Shown piece after piece: positions 14,835 through 23,820 of a stretch of 35,171 nt of DNA (its first letter is position 1; each line of letters begins with the position of its first letter). The translations under genes and the position numbers were made by a program. The stretch comes from Bordetella parapertussis (GTDB lineage Bacteria; Pseudomonadota; Gammaproteobacteria; Burkholderiales; Burkholderiaceae_D). The notes under the pieces are model-generated. The model was not told the origin of the DNA and did not search any database. It saw only the letters and a program-made list of their open reading frames with translations. The DNA lies in contig CAMCXB010000021.1 of assembly GCA_945883145.1 (NCBI GenBank), positions 1-35,171 of the forward strand, written 5' to 3'.

Positions 14835-16136
14835 ATGAAACCATCCGACGCTAAAGCAACGCTCTCGTTTTCCGACGGCTCAAAGTCTATAGATTTCCCT
14901 ATCTATACAGGTTCGATAGGACCTGACGTAATTGATATTCGCAAGCTCTATGGAGAAACAGGTCGCTTTACGTATGATCCTGGCTTTATGTCTACAGCGG
15001 CTTGTAATTCATCCATCACTTATATTGATGGTGATAAAGGTGAATTGTTATACCGTGGATATCCTATCGAGCAGTTAGCAGTGAATTGTGATTTTCTTGA
15101 AACTTGCTACTTGCTGTTGAATGGTGAATTACCGAAAGCAGATCAAAAGAAAACATTTGTTGATACCGTCACCCGTCATACGATGGTGCATGAGCAAATG
15201 CAATTTTTCTTCCGTGGTTTCCGTCGCGATGCGCATCCTATGTCTGTATTGGTGGGAACAGTCGGTGCCTTAGCTTCTTTCTATCACGACTCTTTAGATA
15301 TCAATGATCCACATCATCGTGAAGTTTCAGCGATTCGTTTGATCGCGAAAATGCCAACCTTAGTGGCGATGGCATATAAATATTCTGTCGGTGCGCCTTT
15401 CGTTTATCCGCGCAATGATTTGTCTTATAGCGCGAACTTCATGCGTATGATGTTTGCTACACCAGCAGAAGAATACAAAGTCAATGAAGTGCTAGTTCGT
15501 GCTTTAGATCGTATTTTGATTTTGCACGCGGATCATGAACAAAATGCATCTACTTCTACAGTAAGACTGTCTGGTTCTAGCGGTGCCAATCCTTTTGCTT
15601 GTATCGCAGCAGGTATTGCTTGCCTATGGGGTCCTGCGCATGGTGGTGCAAATGAAGCTGCACTCACTATGTTGAAAGAAATTGGATCTGTCGACAAGAT
15701 TGGTGAATTCGTCAAACAAGTTAAAGACAAGAATTCTGGTGTTAAGTTGATGGGCTTTGGTCATCGTGTTTATAAAAACTATGACCCACGCGCTAAACTC
15801 ATGCGTGAAACTTGTCATGAAGTCTTGAATGAATTGGGTCTGCAAAATGATCCATTATTCAAGCTCGCTATGGCATTGGAAAAAGTCGCGTTGGAAGACG
15901 AGTACTTCGTTTCCCGTAAACTTTATCCTAACGTTGATTTTTATTCTGGCATTGTGCAATCTGCATTAGGCATTCCGGTTTCGCTGTTTACCGGTATTTT
16001 CGCTATGGCGCGTACTGTAGGTTGGATAGCGCAATGGAATGAAATGATTTCAGATCCTGAACAAAAAATTGGACGTCCCCGTCAGCTGTTTGTCGGTTCT
16101 GCTCAAAGAGATGTACTGCCGATGGCAAAAAGATAA
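14835..16136 (+). CDS. gltA: Citrate synthase (type II)
   Basis: This enzyme condenses acetyl-CoA and oxaloacetate to citrate. The 433-residue length and N-terminal domain are typical of the NADH-sensitive hexameric type of proteobacteria. Active-site residues are His269 in GPAHGGANEAAL, His310 in MGFGHRVYKNYDPRA and Asp368 in NVDFYSGIV. It follows sdhE after 69 bases and is preceded by AGGG about nine bases before the ATG. A strong terminator follows, so the sdh-gltA unit ends here. Acetyl-CoA from malyl-CoA cleavage would enter the cycle at this enzyme. Confidence 0.96.
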   Translation: MKPSDAKATLSFSDGSKSIDFPIYTGSIGPDVIDIRKLYGETGRFTYDPGFMSTAACNSSITYIDGDKGELLYRGYPIEQLAVNCDFLETCYLLLNGELPKADQKKTFVDTVTRHTMVHEQMQFFFRGFRRDAHPMSVLVGTVGALASFYHDSLDINDPHHREVSAIRLIAKMPTLVAMAYKYSVGAPFVYPRNDLSYSANFMRMMFATPAEEYKVNEVLVRALDRILILHADHEQNASTSTVRLSGSSGANPFACIAAGIACLWGPAHGGANEAALTMLKEIGSVDKIGEFVKQVKDKNSGVKLMGFGHRVYKNYDPRAKLMRETCHEVLNELGLQNDPLFKLAMALEKVALEDEYFVSRKLYPNVDFYSGIVQSALGIPVSLFTGIFAMARTVGWIAQWNEMISDPEQKIGRPRQLFVGSAQRDVLPMAKR

Positions 16137-16151
16137 TAAAACTATGCTATG

Positions 16152-16177
16152 AAAACGGGCCCTAGTGGCCCGTTTTT
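16152..16177 (+). terminator. Rho-independent terminator after gltA
   Basis: A G+C-rich stem (acgggcc at 16155-16161 with ggcccgt at 16167-16173, extendable by flanking A/T pairs) and a 5-base loop are followed by TTTTT. It lies 16 bases past the gltA stop and separates it from the odhA leader. Confidence 0.92.
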
Positions 16178-16269
16178 GTATTCTGGCCGGTGTTTCCTAT
16201 GCTATTCTCCGGCTTGATTATGTTGTGCAATCTGTAATGCGGAAAGCCCGCTAAACAGAAGGTGAAGGT

Positions 16270-16357
16270 GGGTCAGAGTTGACCCTTTCGGAAGTCTCTG
16301 ATGACTTGCATCAGAGATCATCCTAACCCGCTAATCTCGCGAAACGCGAAGAAAAGG
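16270..16357 (+). promoter_or_regulatory. Structured odhA (sucA) leader, candidate sucA RNA motif
   Basis: Three hairpins stand in a row before odhA: 16270-16285 (gggtca/tgaccc), 16295-16317 (9-bp stem tctctgatg/catcagaga) and 16337-16349 (tcgcg/cgcga, loop aaa). The last ends two bases before the Shine-Dalgarno region GAAAAGG (16351-16357). A cis-regulatory RNA called the sucA motif has been described in Burkholderiales upstream of sucA, so this leader is a good candidate. I matched it by position and structure, not by a covariance model. Confidence 0.5.
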
Positions 16358-16365
16358 TGAGCAAA

Positions 16366-19221
16366 ATGATGCAGCAGTATTTCTCCAATTCCTATCTATT
16401 TGGTGGGAATGCGCCTTACGTAGAAGAACTCTACGAGGCCTACCTCCTAAATCCCGGTGCAGTTCCTGATAATTGGCGCGCTTATTTCGACGCCATGCAA
16501 CACGTGCCAGCAGTTGATGGTAGCGACAGACCCGACGTAGCGCATGCTCCGGTAGTTGCATCCTTTGCGGAACGTGCTAAGCAAGGACCTATACGTACTA
16601 TCACTGCATCGGCTGATGCAGAAATGGGTCGTAAGCGTGTTGCAGTCACTCAGTTGATTGCAGCGTACCGTTTTCTAGGAACCCAGTGGGCGAATCTCGA
16701 TCCACTGCAACGTCAAGAACGTCCTGTTATTCCTGAACTAGAGCCATCGTTTTATGGTTTTAGTGATGCCGACATGGATACGGTATTCAACATCAGTAAT
16801 ACTTATTTTGGTGGTGATACTGCTTCCTTGCGTGATTTACTCAATGCGCTACGTGACACCTATTGTCGTTCCATAGGTGCAGAATTCATGTACATCACCG
16901 ACCCAGCACAAAAACGCTGGTTACAAGAACGATTGGAATCGACTCGAGCTAGTGCTGCATTCACGCGTGAGCAAAAAGTACATATTCTTGATCGCTTAAC
17001 AGCAGCGGAAGGTTTAGAACGCTATTTACATACTAAGTATGTAGGTCAAAAACGCTTCTCATTAGAAGGTGGTGAAAGCTTTATCGCTTCTTTAGATGAA
17101 ACCATACAGCGTGCAGGTAATCAAGGTATACAAGAGATCGTCATCGGTATGGCGCATCGTGGCCGCTTAAATGTGTTGGTGAATATTCTGGGCAAAATGC
17201 CGCAAGAATTATTTGCTGAATTTGAAGGTAAGCATGGTGATGATTTACCTGCAGGTGACGTGAAATATCATCAAGGCTTCTCAAGTGACATCTCCACTGC
17301 ACGTGGCCCTGTACATCTTTCACTAGCCTTTAATCCTTCACATTTAGAGATTGTGAATCCTGTAGTTGAAGGTTCAGTCAAAGCCAGGATGATACGTCGC
17401 GGTGATGCAGATGGTCATCAGGTTTTACCTATCTTAGTGCATGGCGATGCTGCTTTTGCAGGTCAAGGCGTGGTGATGGAAACACTGAACCTCGCCCAAA
17501 CCCGTGGCTATGGCACAGGTGGTACGGTACATATCGTCATTAACAATCAAATTGGTTTCACTACGTCTGATCCACGTGATTCACGTTCTACATTGTATTG
17601 CTCTGATGTCGTGAAAATGATTGAAGCACCTGTATTGCATGTGAATGGTGATGATCCTGAAGCAGTGGTCTTTGCTACGCAAATTGCTCTCGATTTCCGT
17701 ATGCAATTCCAAAAAGATGTGGTCGTCGATATTGTGTGCTTCCGTAAATTAGGCCATAACGAACAAGATACACCGGCATTAACGCAGCCCTTGATGTACA
17801 AGAAAATTGGTCAGCATCCTGGTACAAGAAAACTGTATGCCGATAAGTTGATTGCACAGAATGTGATTCCTGCTGATGGTGGGGATGCGATGATCAAAGC
17901 CTTCCGTGATGCAATGGATGCAGGTCGTCACACAGTCGATCCTTTGATTACTAATTTCAAGAGTAAGTATGCAGTGGACTGGATGCCTTTCTTGAATCGC
18001 AAATGGACCGATGCTGCTGATACCGCAGTGCCGGTTGCAGAATTAAAGCGACTCTCTGATCGCATTACACATTACCCAGAAAAATTCAAACCGCATCCTT
18101 TAGTTGAAAAAGTTTTAGCCGATCGTGCTGCGATGGGTAGAGGTGAAATCAATCTCGATTGGGGTATGGGTGAACACTTAGCTTTTGCTTCATTGGTGTC
18201 ATCCGGCTATGCAATTCGTATTACTGGACAAGATGCGGGTCGTGGCACGTTTACACACCGTCACTCAGTACTGCATGATCAGGATCGTGAACGCTGGGAT
18301 CAAGGCAGTTATATCCCTTTGCAAAATATCTCTGAACAACAAGCGTCTTTCACAGTGATTGATTCTGTTTTATCAGAAGAAGCTGTACTGGCATTTGAAT
18401 ATGGTTTTTCAACTGCAGAACCCAACACACTCACTATTTGGGAAGCACAGTTTGGTGACTTCGCCAATGGTGCGCAGGTGGTGATTGATCAATTCATAAG
18501 CTCAGGTGAAGTGAAGTGGGGTCGTGCTTCTGGTTTAGTGATGATGCTGCCTCATGGTTATGAAGGACAGGGGCCAGAACATTCTTCAGCGCGTGTAGAA
18601 CGTTTCTTGCAACTATGCGCTGACAACAACATGCAAGTTGTACAGCCTACGACTGCAGCTCAGATTTTCCATTTGCTGCGTCGTCAAATGATACGTTTGT
18701 TCCGCAAGCCTTTGGTCATCATGACACCGAAGTCACTGTTGCGAAATAAAGATGCAGGTTCACCTTTATCTGAATTAGCAAAGGGTTCATTCCACACCGT
18801 GATAGGTGAAGTTGATACTAAGATCGATCATAAGAAAGTAAAACGTGTACTCGCATGTTCCGGTAAAGTTTACTTCGACTTGGTGAATGCACGTAAAGAA
18901 CGTGATGCAAGCGATATTGCCATCATACGTGTTGAGCAGTTATATCCATTCCCACATAAAGCTTTCGCTGCTGAACTCAAGTCCTTCCCTAATTTTAATG
19001 AATTAGTGTGGGTACAAGATGAACCGCAAAATCAGGGAGCGTGGTTCCAGATTCAACATAATATTTTTGAAAATCTAACCGATGGTCAAAAATTAGCGTA
19101 CGCCGGTCGTCCTGCTAGTGCATCACCAGCAGTGGGTTATTACGACAAGCACTATGCCCAGTTGAAGGCTTTAATCGATACCGCGTTTTCAAGGCTGAAA
19201 GGCTTTGTACTAACTAAATAA
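16366..19221 (+). CDS. sucA: 2-Oxoglutarate dehydrogenase E1 component
   Basis: This thiamine-diphosphate enzyme decarboxylates 2-oxoglutarate and passes the succinyl group to the E2 lipoyl domain. From ATG 16366 it has 951 residues, normal for the family. The N-terminal E2-binding segment (SNSYLFGGNAPYVEELYEAY) is followed by motifs GMAHRGRLNVLVNILGKMP, FNPSHLEIVNPV, GDAAFAGQGVV, INNQIGFTTSDPRDSRST and the C-terminal domain with PHGYEGQGPEHSSAR. A GTG at 16357 would add three residues; I prefer 16366 because the GAAAAGG site lies eight bases before it. The leader is structured, and a hairpin separates the gene from odhB. It could equally be named odhA. Confidence 0.96.
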   Translation: MMQQYFSNSYLFGGNAPYVEELYEAYLLNPGAVPDNWRAYFDAMQHVPAVDGSDRPDVAHAPVVASFAERAKQGPIRTITASADAEMGRKRVAVTQLIAAYRFLGTQWANLDPLQRQERPVIPELEPSFYGFSDADMDTVFNISNTYFGGDTASLRDLLNALRDTYCRSIGAEFMYITDPAQKRWLQERLESTRASAAFTREQKVHILDRLTAAEGLERYLHTKYVGQKRFSLEGGESFIASLDETIQRAGNQGIQEIVIGMAHRGRLNVLVNILGKMPQELFAEFEGKHGDDLPAGDVKYHQGFSSDISTARGPVHLSLAFNPSHLEIVNPVVEGSVKARMIRRGDADGHQVLPILVHGDAAFAGQGVVMETLNLAQTRGYGTGGTVHIVINNQIGFTTSDPRDSRSTLYCSDVVKMIEAPVLHVNGDDPEAVVFATQIALDFRMQFQKDVVVDIVCFRKLGHNEQDTPALTQPLMYKKIGQHPGTRKLYADKLIAQNVIPADGGDAMIKAFRDAMDAGRHTVDPLITNFKSKYAVDWMPFLNRKWTDAADTAVPVAELKRLSDRITHYPEKFKPHPLVEKVLADRAAMGRGEINLDWGMGEHLAFASLVSSGYAIRITGQDAGRGTFTHRHSVLHDQDRERWDQGSYIPLQNISEQQASFTVIDSVLSEEAVLAFEYGFSTAEPNTLTIWEAQFGDFANGAQVVIDQFISSGEVKWGRASGLVMMLPHGYEGQGPEHSSARVERFLQLCADNNMQVVQPTTAAQIFHLLRRQMIRLFRKPLVIMTPKSLLRNKDAGSPLSELAKGSFHTVIGEVDTKIDHKKVKRVLACSGKVYFDLVNARKERDASDIAIIRVEQLYPFPHKAFAAELKSFPNFNELVWVQDEPQNQGAWFQIQHNIFENLTDGQKLAYAGRPASASPAVGYYDKHYAQLKALIDTAFSRLKGFVLTK

Positions 19222-19228
19222 TGACCCG

Positions 19229-19255
19229 ACGGGGCACTGGATGCCGGTGCCTCGT
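19229..19255 (+). promoter_or_regulatory. Strong intercistronic hairpin between odhA and odhB
   Basis: Twelve consecutive pairs (two of them G-U) close a three-base loop in 19229-19255. It starts eight bases past the odhA stop and ends well before the odhB ribosome-binding site (CGGAG near 19271). No U-tract follows, so it is not a normal terminator. It may protect the mRNA end or tune the ratio of E1 to E2. Confidence 0.55.
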
Positions 19256-19281
19256 TAGAACAACCCGAAACGGAGAGTGTT

Positions 19282-20562
19282 ATGGCAATTCTTGATGTAG
19301 TCGTTCCTCAATTATCTGAGTCTGTCGCTGAAGCGACTTTATTACAGTGGCATAAAAAAGTAGGTGAGGCCATTGCTCGTGATGAAAATCTGATTGATAT
19401 AGAAACCGATAAAGTAGTGTTAGAACTTCCAGCGCCAGCGCAAGGTGTGTTGATTGAAATCGTTAGAGGTGATGGTAGTAGCGTCGTTGCCGGTGAATTG
19501 ATTGCACGTATAGATACCGAAGCAACAGCGACCGCAACAACTGCACCAACAGCAGCACCTGCAGCAGCAGCCGCTCCAGTAGCTACAGCGGCGACGGCAT
19601 CTGCACCCGTTGCAGCTTCAAGCTCAGCAGCATCTTCGATTGCGATGCCTGCAGCAGCAAAAATGCTCGCTGAAAATAATATGTCTGCTAATGCAGTCGC
19701 TGGCACTGGTAAAGATGGTCGTGTCACGAAAGGTGATGTGATTGGTGCGTTGGAATCAAAAGCATCTGGTGCTTCATCTGTAGCTTCTAGTGCTGCTCCT
19801 TCTGTGCGTACAGTGAATGCATTACCTGCAGTTGCAGTGCCTACTAATCTTGATCTTGTTAATCGTCCAGAGCAACGTGTGCCTATGAGTCGTTTGCGTG
19901 CACGAATTGCAGAACGCTTACTGCAATCGCAAGCAACGAATGCGATATTGACCACCTTCAATGAAGTCAATATGCAGCCTGTGATGGATTTGCGTAATAA
20001 GTACAAAGATAAATTTGAAAAAGAGCATGGTGTGAAGTTAGGCTTTATGTCTTTTTTTGTGAAAGCTGCTGTCGCTGCGCTGAAAAAATACCCTGTGATA
20101 AATGTATCGATTGATGGCAATGATGTGGTGTACCACGGTTATTTTGATATCGGTATCGCAGTCGGTTCACCACGTGGTTTGGTAGTGCCTATCCTGCGTA
20201 ATGTCGATCAAATGTCTATCGCTGAAATTGAAAAGAAAATTGGTGAGTTTGGTGTGAAAGCAAAAGACGGCAAACTCACACTCGATGAACTCACCGGCGG
20301 TACTTTCTCAATATCCAACGGTGGTGTGTTTGGCTCTATGCTCTCAACACCAATTATTAATCCACCTCAATCCGCTATCTTGGGTGTACATGCAACCAAA
20401 GACAGAGCTGTCGTTGAAAATGGACAAATCGTTATTCGTCCTATGAACTATCTGGCTATGTCTTATGACCATCGCATTATTGATGGTCGTGAAGCGGTCT
20501 TAGGATTAGTGGCAATGAAAGAAGCGCTGGAAGATCCTGCGCGCTTGCTGTTGAATCTCTAA
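19282..20562 (+). CDS. sucB: Dihydrolipoyllysine succinyltransferase, E2 of 2-oxoglutarate dehydrogenase
   Basis: This core enzyme transfers the succinyl group from its lipoyl arm to CoA. Domain order in the 426 residues: lipoyl domain (about 2-76, with Lys44 in IETDKVVLE), a flexible Ala/Thr/Pro-rich linker (about 78-115), the peripheral-subunit-binding domain (about 118-155; AKMLAENNMSANAVAGTGKD), a second linker, and the catalytic domain (about 195-426). The active site is His397/Asp401 in SYDHRIIDGREAV. The gene follows odhA by 60 bases, and a GGAG site precedes the ATG. The Ala-rich linker produces a long open frame on the opposite strand that is not a gene. Confidence 0.96.
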   Translation: MAILDVVVPQLSESVAEATLLQWHKKVGEAIARDENLIDIETDKVVLELPAPAQGVLIEIVRGDGSSVVAGELIARIDTEATATATTAPTAAPAAAAAPVATAATASAPVAASSSAASSIAMPAAAKMLAENNMSANAVAGTGKDGRVTKGDVIGALESKASGASSVASSAAPSVRTVNALPAVAVPTNLDLVNRPEQRVPMSRLRARIAERLLQSQATNAILTTFNEVNMQPVMDLRNKYKDKFEKEHGVKLGFMSFFVKAAVAALKKYPVINVSIDGNDVVYHGYFDIGIAVGSPRGLVVPILRNVDQMSIAEIEKKIGEFGVKAKDGKLTLDELTGGTFSISNGGVFGSMLSTPIINPPQSAILGVHATKDRAVVENGQIVIRPMNYLAMSYDHRIIDGREAVLGLVAMKEALEDPARLLLNL

Positions 20563-20584
20563 TCATAGGCGAGCCTCTAATGAT

Positions 20585-20689
20585 GCCGCTAGCTGTGTAC
20601 TGAAAAGCTAGCGGCCTATCACACACCTAGGTGTATCAGGCTCAGAATTTTTCTCAGTACGTCAGATAGAGCAGTGTGCTAAGTCTGAC
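20585..20689 (+). promoter_or_regulatory. Series of hairpins in the odhB-lpd spacer
   Basis: Three structures lie in the 162 bases before lpd: a perfect 10-bp stem with an 11-base loop (20585-20594/20606-20615), a perfect 12-bp palindrome acacctaggtgt (20623-20634), and a nested hairpin (gtcaga/tctgac enclosing agca/tgct, 20661-20689). None is followed by a clean T-run, so they look more like mRNA processing, stabilising or regulatory elements, or a protein site in the case of the palindrome. A separate lpd promoter may also lie here. Confidence 0.5.
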
Positions 20690-20724
20690 TTAATGGAATG
20701 CGATCAGATTTCAAGGAAATCATC

Positions 20725-22152
20725 ATGTCAAAAAATTTCGATGTCATCGTAATCGGTGGTGGCCCCGGCGGCTATATTGCAGCAATTCGTGCTGCACAAT
20801 TAGGTTTTTCTGCAGCTTGTATCGATGAGTGGAAAAATGAAAAAGGTGGTCCTGCACCTGGTGGTACTTGTACGAATGTAGGTTGTATTCCTTCCAAAGC
20901 TTTGCTTCAATCCTCTGAGCATTTTGAACATGCTGGACATGGCTTTGCAGAACACGGTATTGAAGTCAAAGGTTTAAAACTTAATCTTGGACAAATGCTA
21001 GGTAGGAAAGATACGGTTGTAAAACAAAACAACGATGGCATTTTGTATTTGTTTAAGAAAAATAAAGTCAGTTTCTTTCATGGTCGTGGTGCATTTACCA
21101 AAGCAGATGCAGAAGGTTATGAAATTTCTGTGACTAGTAAAGATAATGAAATCTTAAAAGCCAAACACATCATCATTGCAACCGGATCGAATCCACGTGA
21201 ATTACCAGGTGCTGCTTTTGATGAAAAATTAATTTTATCGAATACTGGTGCACTTGCTATAGAAGCTGTTCCTAAAAAATTAGGTTTAATTGGTGCGGGT
21301 GTAATTGGTTTAGAAATGGGTAGTGTGTGGCGTCGTTTAGGTTCTGAAGTCACCATACTAGAAGCCTTGCCTTCATTCTTAGGTGCTGTCGATGAGCAAA
21401 TTGCAAAAGAAGCGCATAAGCTGTTTGAGAAACAAGGTTTAGGTATTCATTTAGGCGTGAAAATAGGTGCGATTAAAGCAAGCAAGCTAGATGTGAGTGT
21501 TGAATACACCGATGCAAAAGGTGAGTCACATAAAGCCGTGTTTGACAGACTCATTATTTCTATAGGACGTGTACCTAACACCATAGGATTACAAGCAGAA
21601 GCAGTCGGTTTGAAATTGGATGAGCGTGGTTTCATTGCAGTCGATGCAGATTGTCGCACCAATTTACCGAATGTGTGGGCAGTGGGTGATGTCGTGCGTG
21701 GTCCTATGCTGGCACACAAAGCGGAAGAGGAAGGTGTGGCCGTAGCAGAACGCATTGCGGGTCAACATGGTCATGTTAATTTCAACACCATACCTTGGGT
21801 TATTTACACCTCACCTGAAATTGCATGGGTAGGTAAAACAGAGCAGCAACTAAAAGCAGAAGGTATTGCATATAAAGCAGGAACTTTCCCCTTCTTGGCA
21901 AATGGTCGTGCCCGAGCTTTAGGTGACACATCAGGTATGGTGAAGTTTTTAGCGGATGCTAAAACTGATGAAATTCTGGGTGTGCACATCATAGGGCCTA
22001 TGGCTTCAGAGTTAATTGCAGAAGCAGTGGTTGCTATGGAATTCCGTGCTTCAGCAGAGGACATTGCACGGATTTGTCATGCTCATCCTTCACTTTCAGA
22101 AGCGACTAAAGAAGCAGCACTCGCAGTTGATAAACGTGCGTTGAATTTCTGA
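20725..22152 (+). CDS. lpd: Dihydrolipoyl dehydrogenase, E3
   Basis: This flavoprotein reoxidises the dihydrolipoyl groups of E2 with NAD. It has 475 residues from ATG 20725, which has AAGGA seven bases upstream; an upstream in-frame ATG at 20698 lacks such a site. Motifs are FAD-binding IGGGPGGYIAAIRAAQLG, the redox disulfide Cys49/Cys54 in GGTCTNVGCIPSKALL, NAD-binding LGLIGAGVIGLEMGSVW, WAVGDVVRGPMLAHKAEEEG, and the C-terminal proton relay His454/Glu459 in HAHPSLSEATKEAAL. It closes the odhA-odhB-lpd unit. The protein may also serve pyruvate dehydrogenase or glycine cleavage complexes; that cannot be judged here. Confidence 0.96.
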   Translation: MSKNFDVIVIGGGPGGYIAAIRAAQLGFSAACIDEWKNEKGGPAPGGTCTNVGCIPSKALLQSSEHFEHAGHGFAEHGIEVKGLKLNLGQMLGRKDTVVKQNNDGILYLFKKNKVSFFHGRGAFTKADAEGYEISVTSKDNEILKAKHIIIATGSNPRELPGAAFDEKLILSNTGALAIEAVPKKLGLIGAGVIGLEMGSVWRRLGSEVTILEALPSFLGAVDEQIAKEAHKLFEKQGLGIHLGVKIGAIKASKLDVSVEYTDAKGESHKAVFDRLIISIGRVPNTIGLQAEAVGLKLDERGFIAVDADCRTNLPNVWAVGDVVRGPMLAHKAEEEGVAVAERIAGQHGHVNFNTIPWVIYTSPEIAWVGKTEQQLKAEGIAYKAGTFPFLANGRARALGDTSGMVKFLADAKTDEILGVHIIGPMASELIAEAVVAMEFRASAEDIARICHAHPSLSEATKEAALAVDKRALNF

Positions 22153-22180
22153 GTTTGAGTTTCTTAATTCAATCGGCATC

Positions 22181-22657
22181 ATGATTTCACTTGTGCTTAA
22201 CAGATATCGTTTGTTGATCAGTGTTCATGGTGCCATCACTCACCGCTTCCTATCTTTATTCTTTGTTTGCATGCTCAGTGCATGCAGTACGCTGCCACCT
22301 TACTCAGGCAAGATCGCAATTTCTACCACCAGTCTTTCCCAGCCAGTGACGGGAGCGAGCTGCGAAGTACGAACCGATGCAGGTAAGTGGACCATCATCA
22401 CGCCAGCAATTGCACCTGTTGGACAGATTGCAGGCGATTTACATGTGGTGTGTGAGTTGCAAGGCTATCGCACTTCAGAAGTGATTTTTCGTTCAGGCGC
22501 ACGAGGTAGGAGTGCATCACGTGTTGCAGTCGGTGCAGCGGGTGGATCAGGTGGTGGTGGTATGGGTTTATCAATTGGCTTTGGCTTGCCACTGGGTGAT
22601 ACACAATTTTCTTATCCTAATGAGATCGTCGTCGATATGACGCCTGCTACAAAATAA
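22181..22657 (+). CDS. Putative lipoprotein of unknown function
   Basis: The 158-residue product has a signal sequence with a lipobox: hydrophobic RFLSLFFVCM, then LSAC with Cys35 as the lipidation site. The mature part (about 124 residues) has a stretch TTSLSQPVTGASCEVRTDAG that resembles small beta-sandwich surface domains. A Gly-rich segment (about 121-137; GAAGGSGGGGMGLSIGFG) may be a membrane-inserting or flexible region. I do not recognise the family. The n-region before the hydrophobic core is long (about 21 residues), so the real start may be later, but no better in-frame start is visible. Its stop overlaps the zapE start by one base, suggesting joint translation. Confidence 0.65.
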   Translation: MISLVLNRYRLLISVHGAITHRFLSLFFVCMLSACSTLPPYSGKIAISTTSLSQPVTGASCEVRTDAGKWTIITPAIAPVGQIAGDLHVVCELQGYRTSEVIFRSGARGRSASRVAVGAAGGSGGGGMGLSIGFGLPLGDTQFSYPNEIVVDMTPATK

Positions 22658-23775
22658 TGCCAGTCATTACCTCGCATATGGATGTGTATGACTATTACGA
22701 GCAAGCTCTGCGAGAGCGAGGCTTTAAGTCAGATTATGCACAACGCGGTGCAGTACATCGTTTACAAAAAGCCTATGATGCATGGATAGGTTTTAAATAT
22801 AAACGCTCTAATCGTCTGAAGAAAATAGTGAATCATCCTGATGTACCTCGCGGTATTTATTTATGGGGTGGAGTGGGTCGTGGTAAATCTTTTTTAATGG
22901 ATAGCTTTTACCTGGTAGTGCCAGTAGTGCGTAAAACACGCCTGCATTTCCATGAATTCATGCGTGACATACACCGTGAACTCGATAAACAAAAGGATGT
23001 AGAAGATCCATTAAAAAAAGTTGCAGAGCGTATTGCTAGAAAATATAGACTGATTTGTTTTGATGAGTTTCATGTATCTGATATAGCGGATGCCATGATT
23101 CTATATAACTTGCTAGAAGCATTATTTGATCTAGGCGTATCGTTTGTGATGACTTCTAATTACGAACCTGAAAAATTATATCCAGATGGCTTACATCGCG
23201 ATCGTATTTTGCCCGCGATTGCATTACTAAAAGATAAACTCGATATAGTGAATGTTGACGCGGGTGTGGATTATCGACAGCAGGTAATGCAAGAAGTCGA
23301 TATCTATCATCAGCCTTTAGGTGAAAAAACGGATGCGACCTTGAGTGCAGCATTTTCCCGTATAGCTGACCGCTCTGAAGATGAAGGTCAGCTAAAACTG
23401 GGTTCTCGGACAGTGAAATGTGTGCGACGTGCGGGCGGTGTGATTTGGTTTAGTTTTGCCCATTTATGTGGTGGTGTCAGATCACAAAATGATTATCTGG
23501 AAATAGCGCAGCGTTTTCATACCGTTATACTTTCTGATATTCCGCAGTTAACTGCAGCCATGGCATCCGAAGCTAGGCGTTTTACCTGGCTTATCGATAT
23601 ACTCTATGATCATCGAGTGAAATGTATTATGTCTGCAGCCGTAGCGCCAGACCTGCTTTATGTGGAAGGTACATTGTCGAATGAATTCCATCGTACCGTT
23701 TCACGCATTGTTGAAATGCAGTCGCTCGCATACAAAGAAAGTAGTCGGCGACAGGCTGCGGAAGCGATTGCATAA
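22657..23775 (+). CDS. zapE: Cell division protein ZapE (AFG1-like ATPase)
   Basis: This P-loop ATPase family includes E. coli ZapE, which binds FtsZ during division, and mitochondrial AFG1. It has 372 residues, as in the family. Walker A is GGVGRGKS (71-78) and Walker B is RLICFDEFHVSD (Asp136, Glu137). Further family motifs are LHFHEFMRDIH, FVMTSNYEPEKLYPDGLHRD, WFSFAHLCGG and RRFTWLIDILYDHRVK. The ATG overlaps the stop of the lipoprotein gene (TAATG). Location just after lpd is common in Burkholderiales. The gene is likely transcribed with its upstream neighbour. Confidence 0.93.
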   Translation: MPVITSHMDVYDYYEQALRERGFKSDYAQRGAVHRLQKAYDAWIGFKYKRSNRLKKIVNHPDVPRGIYLWGGVGRGKSFLMDSFYLVVPVVRKTRLHFHEFMRDIHRELDKQKDVEDPLKKVAERIARKYRLICFDEFHVSDIADAMILYNLLEALFDLGVSFVMTSNYEPEKLYPDGLHRDRILPAIALLKDKLDIVNVDAGVDYRQQVMQEVDIYHQPLGEKTDATLSAAFSRIADRSEDEGQLKLGSRTVKCVRRAGGVIWFSFAHLCGGVRSQNDYLEIAQRFHTVILSDIPQLTAAMASEARRFTWLIDILYDHRVKCIMSAAVAPDLLYVEGTLSNEFHRTVSRIVEMQSLAYKESSRRQAAEAIA

Positions 23776-23820
23776 TAAAGTGTGTCGGCAACGAGTCCTG
23801 ACCAAGATACATTGAAAAAA

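Noticed and set aside
19308..20120. 270-codon open frame antisense to odhB
   Set aside because: It mirrors the Ala-rich linker and lipoyl domain of odhB, has no ribosome-binding site and shows no domain; it is a shadow of the real gene.
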